From an uncultured Bacteroidales bacterium (GTDB lineage: Bacteria; Bacteroidota; Bacteroidia; Bacteroidales; UBA932), in assembly GCA_900318445.1 (NCBI GenBank), contig ONKO01000002.1, positions 1 through 64,000 on the forward strand: a stretch of DNA of 64,000 nucleotides, in the 5' to 3' direction. Under the pieces are notes generated by a model that was not told the origin of the DNA, did no database searches, and saw nothing but the letters and a program-made list of their open reading frames with translations. Shown here one piece after another: positions 16,825 through 26,130 of this stretch (position 1 is its first letter; each line of letters opens with the position of its first letter). Both the position numbers and the translations under genes were made by a program.

Positions 16825-18546
16825 CTAGAACCGCATGCCCAGCGTAAGAATGGCATCAAAACGCCTGTATGTGGCACAGATTTCCGGCAGGGCATAAGGT
16901 GCGTCGGTCACCACATATTTGTTGGTATAGTCCGTTCCGCTGTAGTCATAATACTCATAAGGAGTAAAATACTGCGTGGGCATGGAACGATAGCGGAAGG
17001 TGATGTCGGTGAAGAAGGCGCCGTGGGTAAAGCCCAGGCCCGCCGACACCGTGTGCTTGACAAGGGCGGCACGTTCTGCTGCGCTGAGTTCATATACCAT
17101 CAGGTGCTCCTTGTCATCCTGGGGATTGTATTCCCACTGCAGGTAATTGTGCTGTGCACCGGTAGTCATGCTGTAACCGGCCCTGAGGGCCATGCCCGGC
17201 AGCAGGTTCACTTCCACACCGGCCCGGAGCGAATGGCTGAAGCCCAGTACGTCCCGGATGTCGGCATTGGCATTCTCGAAGTACGAGCTGGAATAGTAGA
17301 TGTTGCTCTCCGTGCGGGAGCGGAACCGGTTGCGACCATAGTTCACCACCTCATAGTCTACGCTGAGGAGGGCCGCTTTCCCGAAGGTATAGGCCACACC
17401 GGCGTTGAAGCGCGCCGGACTCACAAGCGTATAGGCGTCATCCCATTCCGGAGACTGGGCCGACGGCAGGCTCACGCCGGTGACATCGGCTTTTCCGTAC
17501 CAGGCCGACCGGGTATCCAGATTGAGAATGGTAGGCGTCTGGAAGGCGGCACCCAGGCGCAGGCCGGTGCCGGCGGGACGCCACAGCGCACCCACCTTCA
17601 GATAAACGCCCCGTCCCTTGGCATCGAAGATGCGCTTCATCTCCAGCGACTGGAAACGGGCATTGGGATTGGAGTCGAAAGGAATGGCCGGGAATTCATT
17701 GACATTCGCCGGAGCCTCGGACCAGTATTCCGCCTGGCCGTAACCGAGGATGGTAATGCCCAGGTTCACGCCCCAGTAGAATTCGTCGGAGAGGTTGAAG
17801 CCCACGTTGAAGAGCATATCGTTCTTGTAGCCCTTGGTCTGCATGCCGTACTTCTGGAAGAGAGGCGCCAGCACGCCGCTGTTCTTCCCGTCCTTATCCC
17901 AGTCGGTAAGGCCCAGGTAGCGGCTGTTCACCGTGCCGAAGATGCCGCTGCGGTAGGCCACCATATCTCTCCAGGACAGCCCGTAGCTTTCGCTGAAGTC
18001 GTCCAGGTTCCACCAGCCGTACTTGGAGTCCGAGCCGGACAGCGCGCCCTCGGGATAGCCCTCGGCAGACGAAGCCAGTGCCCCACTGAAGGAGTTGGTG
18101 GCATTGATGCCGGTAGCATACATGCGGCCGGTGTAATCTGCGGTGGAATTGTACAGGAAGCCGAAAGAAACGCGCTTGATCCCGTGACGGCGCCCGGTAT
18201 TGATATTGGCGACCATGCCCAGGTTAGGCAGTTTCATGCGGGTATAGAGCGTACTGACGCGGTCTCCGTAAGCAAGTTCGGGATTGTCGCTCGTGGCCTG
18301 TGCCACCGAGAAGGACAGCGCCGGGCTCACGGTAATCTGGGAGTAACCCGCCACGGCCGAGCCAGCCGGATTGATACCCAGGGAGCCCAGGTCTCCCCCC
18401 ACGGCAGTGAGGGCATTGCCCAGGGCAATGCTGCGGGCCGTACCGCCATATTCATTTTCGCTGTAAAGCAGGGCATCCTGCCAGGACTGGGCCGACGCCG
18501 TTACAGCCAGCGCCGATGCCAGAGTAAAGAGTATAATCTTTTTCAT
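16825..18546 (-). CDS. OmpP1/FadL/TodX-family outer-membrane transport protein
   Basis: I start this gene at the ATG at 18546 (573 residues) rather than a TTG 12 bases upstream, because MKKIILFTLASALAVTASAQ is a clean Sec signal peptide. The mature N-terminus (GGTARSIALGNALTAVGGDLGSLGINPAGSA) is the conserved plug region of FadL-type proteins, and the sequence ends in LTLGMRF with a terminal Phe typical of outer-membrane barrels. FadL-type proteins move hydrophobic compounds across the outer membrane. It follows the Trp/Tyr-rich lipoprotein gene by 15 bases and both probably share one transcript. Substrate unknown. Confidence 0.85.
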   Translation of the reverse strand: MKKIILFTLASALAVTASAQSWQDALLYSENEYGGTARSIALGNALTAVGGDLGSLGINPAGSAVAGYSQITVSPALSFSVAQATSDNPELAYGDRVSTLYTRMKLPNLGMVANINTGRRHGIKRVSFGFLYNSTADYTGRMYATGINATNSFSGALASSAEGYPEGALSGSDSKYGWWNLDDFSESYGLSWRDMVAYRSGIFGTVNSRYLGLTDWDKDGKNSGVLAPLFQKYGMQTKGYKNDMLFNVGFNLSDEFYWGVNLGITILGYGQAEYWSEAPANVNEFPAIPFDSNPNARFQSLEMKRIFDAKGRGVYLKVGALWRPAGTGLRLGAAFQTPTILNLDTRSAWYGKADVTGVSLPSAQSPEWDDAYTLVSPARFNAGVAYTFGKAALLSVDYEVVNYGRNRFRSRTESNIYYSSSYFENANADIRDVLGFSHSLRAGVEVNLLPGMALRAGYSMTTGAQHNYLQWEYNPQDDKEHLMVYELSAAERAALVKHTVSAGLGFTHGAFFTDITFRYRSMPTQYFTPYEYYDYSGTDYTNKYVVTDAPYALPEICATYRRFDAILTLGMRF

Positions 18547-18561
18547 GATAGTCTTCAAAGG

Positions 18562-19749
18562 TTAACGACGTCCGCCGGAGCGGCTGGAGCCGCCGGAAGA
18601 GCGGGAACTGCTGCCGCCGCCGGAGTAGGAGCGGGAACTGCCGCCACCGGAGTACGACCGGCTGCTGCCGCTGCTGCTGCGGGAAGAACTGGAGCCACCG
18701 GAATAGGAGCGGGAGCTGGAAGAAGAACTTCTTGAGCTGGAGCTTCCGGAGGAACGGTAGCTGCTTCCGGAGGAGCTGCTGCGGGAACTGCCGGAGGAGC
18801 GGTAGTTGCTGCTGCGGCTGGACGATGAACTGCTGCGGCTGGAGGAAGCGCTGGAGCGGGTTGAGCTGGAGCGCGAAGAGCTGGCGCTGCTGCGACTGGC
18901 CGATGAACTGCTGCGGCTGGAAGAAGCCCGGCTGGACGACGTGCGGCTGGAAGTAGCCACGCTGCGGCTGGAGCGTCCTGTCGAAGAGGTACGGCTCACG
19001 GACGAACGGATCGAGGACGAGCGACTCACCGACGAGCGGGAAGCGCCGCCTCCACGGCTTACGCTGCTGGAGCGGGTGGCACCGCCGAAGGCCGATGCGC
19101 TGGTACTTTTTCTGGCTACGCTCTGCCGGCCGTTGTTCTCGGGGCCGTACAGATGGCGGTTCACGTGATAGAAGCCGGGACGGCCATACCAGTGGCTGTA
19201 TCCATGGTAGCCATAGCCGTAGTACCCATAATAGTGATGCCTGAAATGCCAGGAATCATAGTACCAGGGGTCATAATACCAGGGGTCCCAGGCCCAGCGG
19301 GGGCCGTAGTACCAGGGACTCCAGCTCCAGTGGTAACCGTAATAATGCCAGGGGCGGAGGTGCCAGGGCCGATAGTACCAGGAATCGTAATACCAGGGAT
19401 CCCAGGCCCAGCGGGGACCATAGTACCAGGAATAATCCCACGTCCAGGAAGGCAGCGTGGTATCCACGATGGCCAGTACGGCGCTGTTGTTACGGAACCG
19501 TACCTCGGAGCCGGCGGGAACGACGAGGGTGTCACCTTCACTGAGAATATACGCGGGAGACTGTTTGCTCATTGCAAGGAGATTGTCCACTTCTTCGCCG
19601 GGCACGGGCACTGCCTCCGCCGGGGCGGCTGCCACCGCAGGACGCGTGTACAGGCCGTCGTCATAGACCTGCGTCTGAAGACTGGCCATGGAAGAACAGG
19701 AAAGGGCGGCAAATGCTGCAAAGGCATATGAGAGAATGTGCTTTTTCAT
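18562..19749 (-). CDS. Trp/Tyr-repeat and Ser/Arg-rich lipoprotein
   Basis: A 395-residue lipoprotein (signal ending FAALSCSS). After a short folded stretch (SEGDTLVVPAGSEVRFRN) comes a segment of about 100 residues built of WYYGPRWAWDPWYYDSW-type repeats, extremely rich in Trp, Tyr, His and Pro. The last 190 residues are almost entirely Ser, Arg and Gly (SSSRSS, SGSSRS, SYSGGGSS units). Such sequence is probably disordered; the aromatic repeats could pack on the envelope or bind carbohydrate, and the basic tail could bind polyanions. I recognise no named family, although WYYDPW-type lipoproteins recur in Bacteroidales. The reading frame is well supported by codon pattern, signal peptide and operon position. 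Confidence 0.75.
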   Translation of the reverse strand: MKKHILSYAFAAFAALSCSSMASLQTQVYDDGLYTRPAVAAAPAEAVPVPGEEVDNLLAMSKQSPAYILSEGDTLVVPAGSEVRFRNNSAVLAIVDTTLPSWTWDYSWYYGPRWAWDPWYYDSWYYRPWHLRPWHYYGYHWSWSPWYYGPRWAWDPWYYDPWYYDSWHFRHHYYGYYGYGYHGYSHWYGRPGFYHVNRHLYGPENNGRQSVARKSTSASAFGGATRSSSVSRGGGASRSSVSRSSSIRSSVSRTSSTGRSSRSVATSSRTSSSRASSSRSSSSASRSSASSSRSSSTRSSASSSRSSSSSSRSSNYRSSGSSRSSSSGSSYRSSGSSSSRSSSSSSRSYSGGSSSSRSSSGSSRSYSGGGSSRSYSGGGSSSRSSGGSSRSGGRR

Positions 19750-19780
19750 ATACGACCTCCTTTAATCCAATAAATTTAAG

Positions 19781-19788
19781 TATCTTTG
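19781..19788 (+). promoter_or_regulatory. Bacteroidetes -7 promoter box for proS operon
   Basis: TATCTTTG matches the TAnnTTTG -7 consensus. It lies in the divergent gap between the lipoprotein gene and proS, 106 bases before the proS start. A clear TTTG -33 element is not seen at the expected distance, so the call rests on the -7 box and position. Confidence 0.5.
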
Positions 19789-19894
19789 TGGCCGGAAAAC
19801 CGGATTTTTACCCTAAAGATGCAAGAAATGTACCTTTCGTTCGGCTTTTCCAGTACAATATTACGCATTTAACGGAAAAAAAGCAATAAAAACT

Positions 19895-21373
19895 ATGGCA
19901 AAAGAGGTAACCAACCGGCAGGAAAACTACTCTCAGTGGTACAATGACCTTGTGGTCAAGGCAGACCTGGCCGAACAAAGCGCCGTGCGCGGATGCATGG
20001 TCATCAAACCCTACGGATACGCCATCTGGGAGAAGATGCAGCGCATTCTGGACGACATGTTCAAGGAAACCGGCGTAAAGAACGCTTACTTCCCGCTGTT
20101 CATCCCCAAGAGCTTCTTCAGCCGTGAGGCAGAGCACGTGGCAGGCTTCGCCAAGGAGTGCGCCGTGGTCACCCACCACCGCCTCATGAACGACCCGAAC
20201 GGGAACGGTATCGTGGTAGACCCCGACGCCAAACTGGAAGAAGAGCTCATCGTGCGCCCTACCTCCGAGACCATCATCTGGAACACCTACAAGAACTGGA
20301 TCCACAGCTGGAGAGACCTCCCCATCCTGTGCAACCAGTGGTGCAACGTGGTACGCTGGGAAATGAGAACCCGCCTGTTCCTGAGAACGGCCGAGTTCCT
20401 GTGGCAGGAAGGCCACACCGCCCACGCCACCGCCGCCGAGGCCGAGGCCCGCAAGGAGCAGATGGTGAACGTATACGCCAAATTTGCCCGTGAAATCATG
20501 GCCCTTCCCGTGGTCGTTGGCCACAAGAGCCCCGGCGAGCGTTTTGCCGGCGCCCTGGACACCATGACCATCGAGGCCCTCATGCAGGACGGCAAGGCCC
20601 TGCAGGCCGGCACGTCCCACTTCCTGGGCCAGAACTTCGCCAAGAGCTTCGATGTCACCTTCACCAACAACGAAGGCAAGCAGGACTACGTCTGGGCCAC
20701 TTCCTGGGGCGTGAGCACCCGTCTGATGGGCGCCCTCATCATGGCCCACGGAGACGATAACGGCCTGGTACTGCCTCCGGCCCTGGCCCCTATCCAGGTA
20801 GTGATGGTTCCCATCTACAAGAGTGAAGAGGAGCACAGCGCCGTGCTGGACAAGATGCATGAGGTCAAGAAGGCCCTCGAGGCCAAGGGTCACAGCGTGG
20901 AAATCGACGACCGTGACACGCTCCGTCCCGGCTTCAAGTTTGCCGAGTGGGAGCTCAAGGGCGTTCCCGTGCGCCTGGCCATGGGTCCCCGTGACCTTCA
21001 GAACGGCACCGTGGAGGTAGCCCGCCGCGACACCCTCGAGAAAATCTCCGAGCCCATCGAAGGCCTGGAGGACCGCATCATCGGCCTTCTCGATGACATC
21101 CAGAAGAATATCTACAACCGCGCCCTCGCCTTCCGCGACGCCTCCATCCGCAAGGTAGACACCTGGGAGGAGTTCAAGGAAGAGATTGAGAAGGGCGGCT
21201 TCCTCCTGTGCCACTGGGACGGCACCGCCGAGACCGAGGCCAAGATCCAGGAAGAGACCAAGGCGACCATCCGCTGCATCCCCGTGGACAGTGCCGTGTG
21301 CATGGAAGAAGGCAAGTGCATCTATACCGGCAAGCCCTCTCACCAGAGAGTCCTGTTTGCCAGAAGCTACTAG
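19895..21373 (+). CDS. proS: Prolyl-tRNA synthetase (short, archaeal/eukaryotic-like type)
   Basis: The 492-residue protein is a class II prolyl-tRNA synthetase of the short type lacking the INS editing domain found in the long bacterial form. Class II motifs are visible: the motif 2 region [34 protein letters not shown] (landmarks RWE and FLWQEGHT) and motif 3 around [17 protein letters not shown]. An anticodon-binding domain follows ([24 protein letters not shown]), and the C-terminal domain ends [13 protein letters not shown]. It charges tRNA-Pro in the cytoplasm. It leads an operon with a DUF3078-like gene (4 bases downstream) and tilS. Confidence 0.97.
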   Translation: MAKEVTNRQENYSQWYNDLVVKADLAEQSAVRGCMVIKPYGYAIWEKMQRILDDMFKETGVKNAYFPLFIPKSFFSREAEHVAGFAKECAVVTHHRLMNDPNGNGIVVDPDAKLEEELIVRPTSETIIWNTYKNWIHSWRDLPILCNQWCNVVRWEMRTRLFLRTAEFLWQEGHTAHATAAEAEARKEQMVNVYAKFAREIMALPVVVGHKSPGERFAGALDTMTIEALMQDGKALQAGTSHFLGQNFAKSFDVTFTNNEGKQDYVWATSWGVSTRLMGALIMAHGDDNGLVLPPALAPIQVVMVPIYKSEEEHSAVLDKMHEVKKALEAKGHSVEIDDRDTLRPGFKFAEWELKGVPVRLAMGPRDLQNGTVEVARRDTLEKISEPIEGLEDRIIGLLDDIQKNIYNRALAFRDASIRKVDTWEEFKEEIEKGGFLLCHWDGTAETEAKIQEETKATIRCIPVDSAVCMEEGKCIYTGKPSHQRVLFARSY

Positions 21374-21377
21374 TATC

Positions 21378-22403
21378 ATGAAACGCATCGTCACCCTTAT
21401 GGCGCTCCTTGCCACGGTCGTGGCATCGGCCCAGAACACCCAGACGGCGGCCGCCGAAGCCGCCGCAGCCCTCAGCGCGGCCGAGGACGTCCCCGAGAAG
21501 GTGGAGAAACCCCGCTACTGGACCAATAAGCTGGTGACCAACATCAGCTTCGGCCAGACATTCCTGAGCCAGTGGGCCGCCGGCGGTTACAACAACGTGT
21601 CGCTCTCCGGCACCATCGACGGCAGCGCCAATTACGCCAAGGGCAAACTCGTGGGCACCAATCACCTGGTGATGGACTACGGCTTCCTCTACAGCGCCGA
21701 CAAACCCATTCTCCAGAAGAACAAGGACCGCATCCTGTTCGAGTCCAAATGGGGCTACGAGACGCCGGTGAAGCACCTGGCCTACTCGGCCAGCTTTGAC
21801 TTCAGGACGCAGTTCAACAACAACTACGACTACAAGACACCGGCCACCACCCAGGACGCCGAAGGCAACGTGATCGAGCCTTCCGTCGCAGACTGGCTGG
21901 ATGCCCGCAAACTCAAATCCGGCTTCTTCTCCCCGGCCTACCTCAACGTCGGTATCGGTGCCCTCTGGACACCCGCACCCTGGTTCTCGCTGAACGTAGC
22001 CCCTCTTTCCGGCGGTGCCGTGATCGTGAGCATCGAGGAGCTGAGAAAGACCTACGGTATGGCCCTTGTGGACGGCAGCACCACCGAGTACCGCAGTGCC
22101 CGTATGGAGTTTGGTACGCAGCTCAAGCTGGACATGGGATGGGTAATCAATGAGAATTTCTCCTACAACACCCAGTTCACCCTGTTCTACAACTACCTCA
22201 CTCCCAAGGTAGAACCCCGTATTACCTGGGACAACAAGATTTCCTGGAAGGTGGCCCGGTTCTTCGCCATCAACCTGAGCACCTACATGATTTACGATCC
22301 GCTGGTACAGGTGAACCCTCGCCGGACAGACGGCAAGGGTCTCCAGTTCAAGGAATTCCTGGAGCTGGGCTTCACCTACTCCATCGCTACCAAAAAGAAT
22401 TAA
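21378..22403 (+). CDS. DUF3078-type exported outer-membrane protein
   Basis: I start this at the ATG at 21378, four bases after proS, giving 341 residues with a Sec signal peptide (MALLATVVASAQ). The earlier open frame is only overlap with proS. The mature part (WTNKLVTNISFGQTFLSQWAAGG) and its alternating strands fit the DUF3078 family of Bacteroidetes, which are predicted outer-membrane beta-barrels of unknown role. The segment AAAEAAAALSAAEDVPEK just after the signal peptide is a low-complexity linker. It ends 11 bases before tilS. Confidence 0.8.
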   Translation: MKRIVTLMALLATVVASAQNTQTAAAEAAAALSAAEDVPEKVEKPRYWTNKLVTNISFGQTFLSQWAAGGYNNVSLSGTIDGSANYAKGKLVGTNHLVMDYGFLYSADKPILQKNKDRILFESKWGYETPVKHLAYSASFDFRTQFNNNYDYKTPATTQDAEGNVIEPSVADWLDARKLKSGFFSPAYLNVGIGALWTPAPWFSLNVAPLSGGAVIVSIEELRKTYGMALVDGSTTEYRSARMEFGTQLKLDMGWVINENFSYNTQFTLFYNYLTPKVEPRITWDNKISWKVARFFAINLSTYMIYDPLVQVNPRRTDGKGLQFKEFLELGFTYSIATKKN

Positions 22404-22414
22404 CGCACCGGAGA

Positions 22415-23551
22415 ATGCTGCTTGTCGCCGTCAGCGGAGGCATCGATTCCATGTGCCTGGCCCGGAAGGTCCGTCTCGAAGGCGGGCCTTTTGCCATTGC
22501 ACACTGCAACTTCGGGCTGCGCGGGGAAGAGAGCGACGCCGATGAAGCTTTCGTGCGCAGCTGGGCCGGGGAAAACGGCATTCCCATCCACGTAAAGCGC
22601 TTTGACACAAAGGCATATGCATCGGCCCAGGGTATCTCCGTAGAGATGGCCGCCCGGCGCCTGCGGTACCGCTGGTTCGGGGAGCTCTGCCGCGAGCACG
22701 GCTACGAGGCCGTCGCCGTGGCGCACAACGCCAACGACAACGCCGAGACCCTCCTCCTCAACCTTCTGAGGGGCACGGGCCTCCGCGGCATCACCGGCAT
22801 GCGGCCCGAGGGCTTCATCCCGGACCCCGAGTTTGCCGATATTCCCCTCCTGAGGCCGCTGCTGGGAATGACCCGGGCCGATATCGAAGCCTTCGCCGCC
22901 GAGCAGGACCTTCAGTGGCGGGAAGACCGCACCAATGCGGAGAACGACTACAAGCGCAACAAGATCCGAAACCTCGTCTTTCCCGTCTTCAAGGAGATCA
23001 ACCCTTCCTTCATCCAGACGCTGAACCGGGATATGGAACGGTTTTGGTCTGAATGGTCGGAGGCCGGGAAGGCACTCTCCCCTGAACCTGTGGCCACCCT
23101 CGGCCGCATTAGAGGGAGGGGCCCGCTGCCCGAAGGGCAGTGGGAGGGACGAAGGGGCGAAGCCCCGGAGGGTTCAGGGGAGAGTGCCTTCCCGGCCTCC
23201 GACCAAAACCATGACTTCATTATAACCGAAGAGCCTTGGGACAATACATTGGAGCTTAAGCAACCCCTGGGTATGCTCATTTTAGACAAGGACAAGGCTG
23301 GGGAATTTATAGAGGGCCGATGGGAAACCGGTGACTGGATTAAGCCGCTGGGCGCTCCGGGAAAGAAGAAGATGCAGGACTGGTTCACGGACCATCACAT
23401 CCCGGCCGACGAAAAGCCCTTCATTCCGCTCATCAAGAGCGCCCGGGACCCGCACCACGTACTGGCCGTCGTGGGGTACGCCATTGACCACTCGGTGCGC
23501 GTGACAAATTCCACCCGGCTAATCCTTCGGATTTCCATAAAAAATGCGTAA
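22415..23551 (+). CDS. tilS: tRNA(Ile)-lysidine synthase TilS with in-frame palindromic insertion
   Basis: TilS adds lysine to the wobble C of tRNA-Ile(CAU). The PP-loop SGGIDSM is at residues 7-13 and the family motifs CNFGLRGEESDADE and NANDNAETLLLNLLRGTGLRGITG follow. Further landmarks are RRLRYRWF and NDYKRNKIRN. The 378-residue product starts unusually close to the PP-loop, lacking the short N-terminal helix usual in the family. Residues about 210-266 are encoded by a perfect palindromic element (23040-23210) that adds a Gly/Arg/Pro/Glu-rich stretch without breaking the frame, placed between the catalytic domain and the C-terminal substrate-binding part. An RNA hairpin resembling a terminator follows the stop. 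Confidence 0.93.
   Translation: MLLVAVSGGIDSMCLARKVRLEGGPFAIAHCNFGLRGEESDADEAFVRSWAGENGIPIHVKRFDTKAYASAQGISVEMAARRLRYRWFGELCREHGYEAVAVAHNANDNAETLLLNLLRGTGLRGITGMRPEGFIPDPEFADIPLLRPLLGMTRADIEAFAAEQDLQWREDRTNAENDYKRNKIRNLVFPVFKEINPSFIQTLNRDMERFWSEWSEAGKALSPEPVATLGRIRGRGPLPEGQWEGRRGEAPEGSGESAFPASDQNHDFIITEEPWDNTLELKQPLGMLILDKDKAGEFIEGRWETGDWIKPLGAPGKKKMQDWFTDHHIPADEKPFIPLIKSARDPHHVLAVVGYAIDHSVRVTNSTRLILRISIKNA
23040..23210 (+). repeat. In-frame palindromic element inside tilS
   Basis: Arms 23057-23088 and 23171-23202 are perfect 32-base inverted repeats. Outside them GGTTTTGGTC (23040-23049) pairs with GACCAAAACC (23201-23210), separated on the left by an extra seven bases. The centre holds two further hairpins with GAA loops: CTGCCC/GGGCAG (23126-23140) and GGGGC/GCCCC (23154-23166). 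The total length is 171 bases, or 57 codons, and no stop codon occurs in the tilS frame. The organisation recalls palindromic elements that insert in frame into genes, such as those of Rickettsia. Confidence 0.85.
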
Positions 23552-23556
23552 CTTTG
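23549..23556 (+). promoter_or_regulatory. Possible -7 promoter box for gpmI-lpx operon
   Basis: TAACTTTG overlaps the tilS stop codon and matches the TAnnTTTG consensus, 52 bases before the gpmI start. No clear TTTG -33 box is present at 19-21 bases, and a start here would place the following hairpin in the leader. Confidence 0.4.
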
Positions 23557-23587
23557 CAGACTGCCTATATGTAGACAGTCTGTTTTT
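23557..23587 (+). terminator. Hairpin with T-run after tilS
   Basis: CAGACTG pairs with CAGTCTG around a loop that can extend the stem with CTA/TAG, followed by five Ts. It fits a rho-independent terminator ending the proS-tilS transcript, or a leader hairpin if the TAACTTTG box just upstream is used. Confidence 0.65.
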
Positions 23588-23607
23588 GGTTATAATTAGA
23601 AAGATAT

Positions 23608-25128
23608 ATGAACCGTAAAGTTTTACTGATGATTCTGGATGGTTGGGGCGAAGGCCGCCACGACTATTCCAACGCTATTTGGACCCAGGGCACCCCGAAC
23701 ATTGATGCCCTCCGTGAGAAATACCCTTCCAGCCACCTGCAGGCCTGCGGCGAGTACGTCGGCCTACCCGACGGCCAGATGGGCAACTCCGAAGTGGGTC
23801 ACATGAACCTGGGCGCCGGACGTGTAGTGTACCAGGACCTCGTCAAGATCAACATCGCCTGCCGCGAGCACAAGCTCCTCGAAAACCCGGAGATCAAGGC
23901 AGCCTACGAATATGTCAAAAAAAGCGGCAAGAAGCTGCACCTGATGGGCCTCACCTCCCACGGCGGCGTACACAGCTCCCTGGACCACGTGTACGAATTC
24001 CTGCGCGTTGCGAAGGAAGAAGGTCTGGACAAAGTCTACGTCCACGCCTTCATGGACGGCCGTGACACAGACCCCCGCAGCGGTCTGGGCTTCGTGAAGG
24101 AGCTGGAAGAGAAGATGGCCGAGACCACCGGCAAGGTAGCCTCCGTCTGCGGCCGCTTCTACGCCATGGACCGCGACAAGCGCTGGAACCGCGTGAAGGA
24201 AGCCTACGACCTCCTGGTGGAGGGTAAGGGTGCCGCCTTCGAGAGCGCCCAGGCCGGCATCCAGGCCAGCTACGACGCCGACGTCACCGACGAATTCATC
24301 AAACCCATCGTCGTCACCGAGAACGGCAAGCCCGTGGCCACCATCGAGGAAGGAGATGCCATCATCTTCTACAACTTCCGCAACGACCGCGCCCGTGAAC
24401 TCACCTCCGTCCTCACCCAGCAGGACATGCCCGAGGAAGGCATGCACACCCTGCCCCTCTACTACTGCTGCCTCACTCCCTACGACGCTTCCTTCAAGGG
24501 CGTGCACATCCTCTTTGACAAGGAACTGGTGCAGGACACCCTGGGAGAGACCGTCTCCAAGGCCGGCAAGCACCAGCTGCGCATTGCCGAGACCGAGAAA
24601 TATGCCCACGTCACCTTCTTCTTCAACGGCGGCCGTGAGACCGTGTTCGAGAACGAGGACCGCATCCTCGTGAACAGCCCCAAGGTTCCCACCTACGACC
24701 TCCTTCCCCAGATGAGCGCCCCCGAGGTAGCCGAAAAGCTCATCGCCGAAATCCGCGGCGGCAAGCAGGACATGATCATCCTCAACTTCGCCAACGGAGA
24801 CATGGTGGGCCACACCGGCATCTACACCTCCATCACCCAGGCCGTCACCTGCGTGGACCGGCTGGTAGGTGAAGTGGTGAAAGAAGCCATCGCGAAAGAT
24901 TACGTGGTGCTCCTGACCGCCGACCACGGCAACGCAGACTTCGCCGTGAACGCCGACGGCACCCCCAACACCGCCCACTCCCTCAACACCGTACAGTTTG
25001 TCGTGATCAACGCCGGAGATGAGGTGAAGACCGTCAAGGACGGCGCCCTCTGCAATGTGGCTCCCACCATCCTCAAGCTGATGGGCATCCCGCAGCCTGC
25101 CGCCATGACCGCCGAGCCCTTAATCTAA
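23608..25128 (+). CDS. gpmI: 2,3-bisphosphoglycerate-independent phosphoglycerate mutase
   Basis: The 506-residue enzyme interconverts 3- and 2-phosphoglycerate in glycolysis using two Mn ions and a phosphoserine intermediate. Alkaline-phosphatase-fold motifs are intact: [10 protein letters not shown] (metal Asp), [17 protein letters not shown] with the catalytic Ser at about residue 63, [36 protein letters not shown] and LTADHGNAD. Length is normal for GpmI. It precedes lpxD by four bases and so shares a transcript with the lipid A genes, a metabolic rather than mechanistic link. Confidence 0.98.
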   Translation: MNRKVLLMILDGWGEGRHDYSNAIWTQGTPNIDALREKYPSSHLQACGEYVGLPDGQMGNSEVGHMNLGAGRVVYQDLVKINIACREHKLLENPEIKAAYEYVKKSGKKLHLMGLTSHGGVHSSLDHVYEFLRVAKEEGLDKVYVHAFMDGRDTDPRSGLGFVKELEEKMAETTGKVASVCGRFYAMDRDKRWNRVKEAYDLLVEGKGAAFESAQAGIQASYDADVTDEFIKPIVVTENGKPVATIEEGDAIIFYNFRNDRARELTSVLTQQDMPEEGMHTLPLYYCCLTPYDASFKGVHILFDKELVQDTLGETVSKAGKHQLRIAETEKYAHVTFFFNGGRETVFENEDRILVNSPKVPTYDLLPQMSAPEVAEKLIAEIRGGKQDMIILNFANGDMVGHTGIYTSITQAVTCVDRLVGEVVKEAIAKDYVVLLTADHGNADFAVNADGTPNTAHSLNTVQFVVINAGDEVKTVKDGALCNVAPTILKLMGIPQPAAMTAEPLI

Positions 25129-25132
25129 GACT

Positions 25133-26122
25133 ATGGAACTTACTGCCAAATTCCTTGCACAGCTGCTGAAGGGCACCGTAGAAGGCGATGAAAACGCCGT
25201 GGCAACCCAGTTTGCCAAGATTGAACATGGCAAGCCCGGAACCCTCAGCTTCTTCGCCAACCCCAAATACGAAGAGTACGTATACACCAGCGAGGCATCC
25301 ATCCTCATCGTGGACAAGACTTTTGAGCCCAAGAAGCCCGTAAAGGCCACCCTGGTGCGGGTAGACAACGCCTATTCCTCCATTGCAGACCTTCTCAAAT
25401 ATGTAGGAGACCAGAAGAAGACCAAGAAGTGCCACCGCAGCCTTCGGGCCAGGTATTTCTGGAGCACGAAGTTCGGGAAGAAGGTCTACGTGGGAGACTT
25501 TGCCTATGTGGGCCGGCACACCACCGTGGGAGACGGCACCGTCATCCGCGAGCACGTGTATATCGGCGACAACTGCAAGATTGGCAGGAACTGCACCTTC
25601 TATCCCGGCGTGCGCATCTACCCCGGCATGGTCATCGGCGACAATGTCATCCTGCACAGCGGGGTGGTGATCGGGGCCGATGGCTTTGGCAACGCCCCGC
25701 GCGAGGACGGCTCCTGGGAAAAGATCGAGCACCTCGGGAACGTGATCATCGGCAACGACGTCGAGATTGGCGCCAATACTACCGTGGACCGCGCCCAGAT
25801 GGAGTCTACCATCATCGGCAACGGCGTGCGCATTGACAACCTCTGCATGATTGCGCACAACGTCGTCATCGGAGACCATACCGCCATGGCTGCCCAGACG
25901 GGCATTGCCGGTTCTACCGAAGTAGGAAAATACTGCATCTTCGCGGGCCAGGTGGGCATCGCCGGTCACCTCAAGATTGCCGACCACACCACCATCCTGG
26001 CGCAGGGCGGCGTCATCGGCAACATTCGCAAGGGCGGGCAGGTGCTCCTGGGCTCCCCCGTCATCGATGCCAAACTGTATATGAAGGCCTACGCCCTGTT
26101 CAAGCGGGCGGCCGAAGAATAA
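25133..26122 (+). CDS. lpxD: UDP-3-O-acylglucosamine N-acyltransferase LpxD
   Basis: LpxD adds the N-linked 3-hydroxyacyl chain in lipid A synthesis. The 329-residue protein has the N-terminal uridine-binding domain ([23 protein letters not shown] as landmark) and then the left-handed beta-helix of hexapeptide repeats ([20 protein letters not shown] and on). The active-site region [12 protein letters not shown] and the later [13 protein letters not shown] carry the expected His residues. It is the first gene of a compact lpxD-lpxC-lpxA cluster. Confidence 0.97.
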   Translation: MELTAKFLAQLLKGTVEGDENAVATQFAKIEHGKPGTLSFFANPKYEEYVYTSEASILIVDKTFEPKKPVKATLVRVDNAYSSIADLLKYVGDQKKTKKCHRSLRARYFWSTKFGKKVYVGDFAYVGRHTTVGDGTVIREHVYIGDNCKIGRNCTFYPGVRIYPGMVIGDNVILHSGVVIGADGFGNAPREDGSWEKIEHLGNVIIGNDVEIGANTTVDRAQMESTIIGNGVRIDNLCMIAHNVVIGDHTAMAAQTGIAGSTEVGKYCIFAGQVGIAGHLKIADHTTILAQGGVIGNIRKGGQVLLGSPVIDAKLYMKAYALFKRAAEE

Positions 26123-26130
26123 TTTTCCGA

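Noticed and set aside
14783-16828. A 681-residue open frame on the plus strand opposite dnaK, and similar long frames opposite proS, gpmI, vWA and infB genes
   Set aside because: These are shadow frames produced by the codon bias of GC-rich genes; their translations are low-complexity and the opposite-strand genes are certain.
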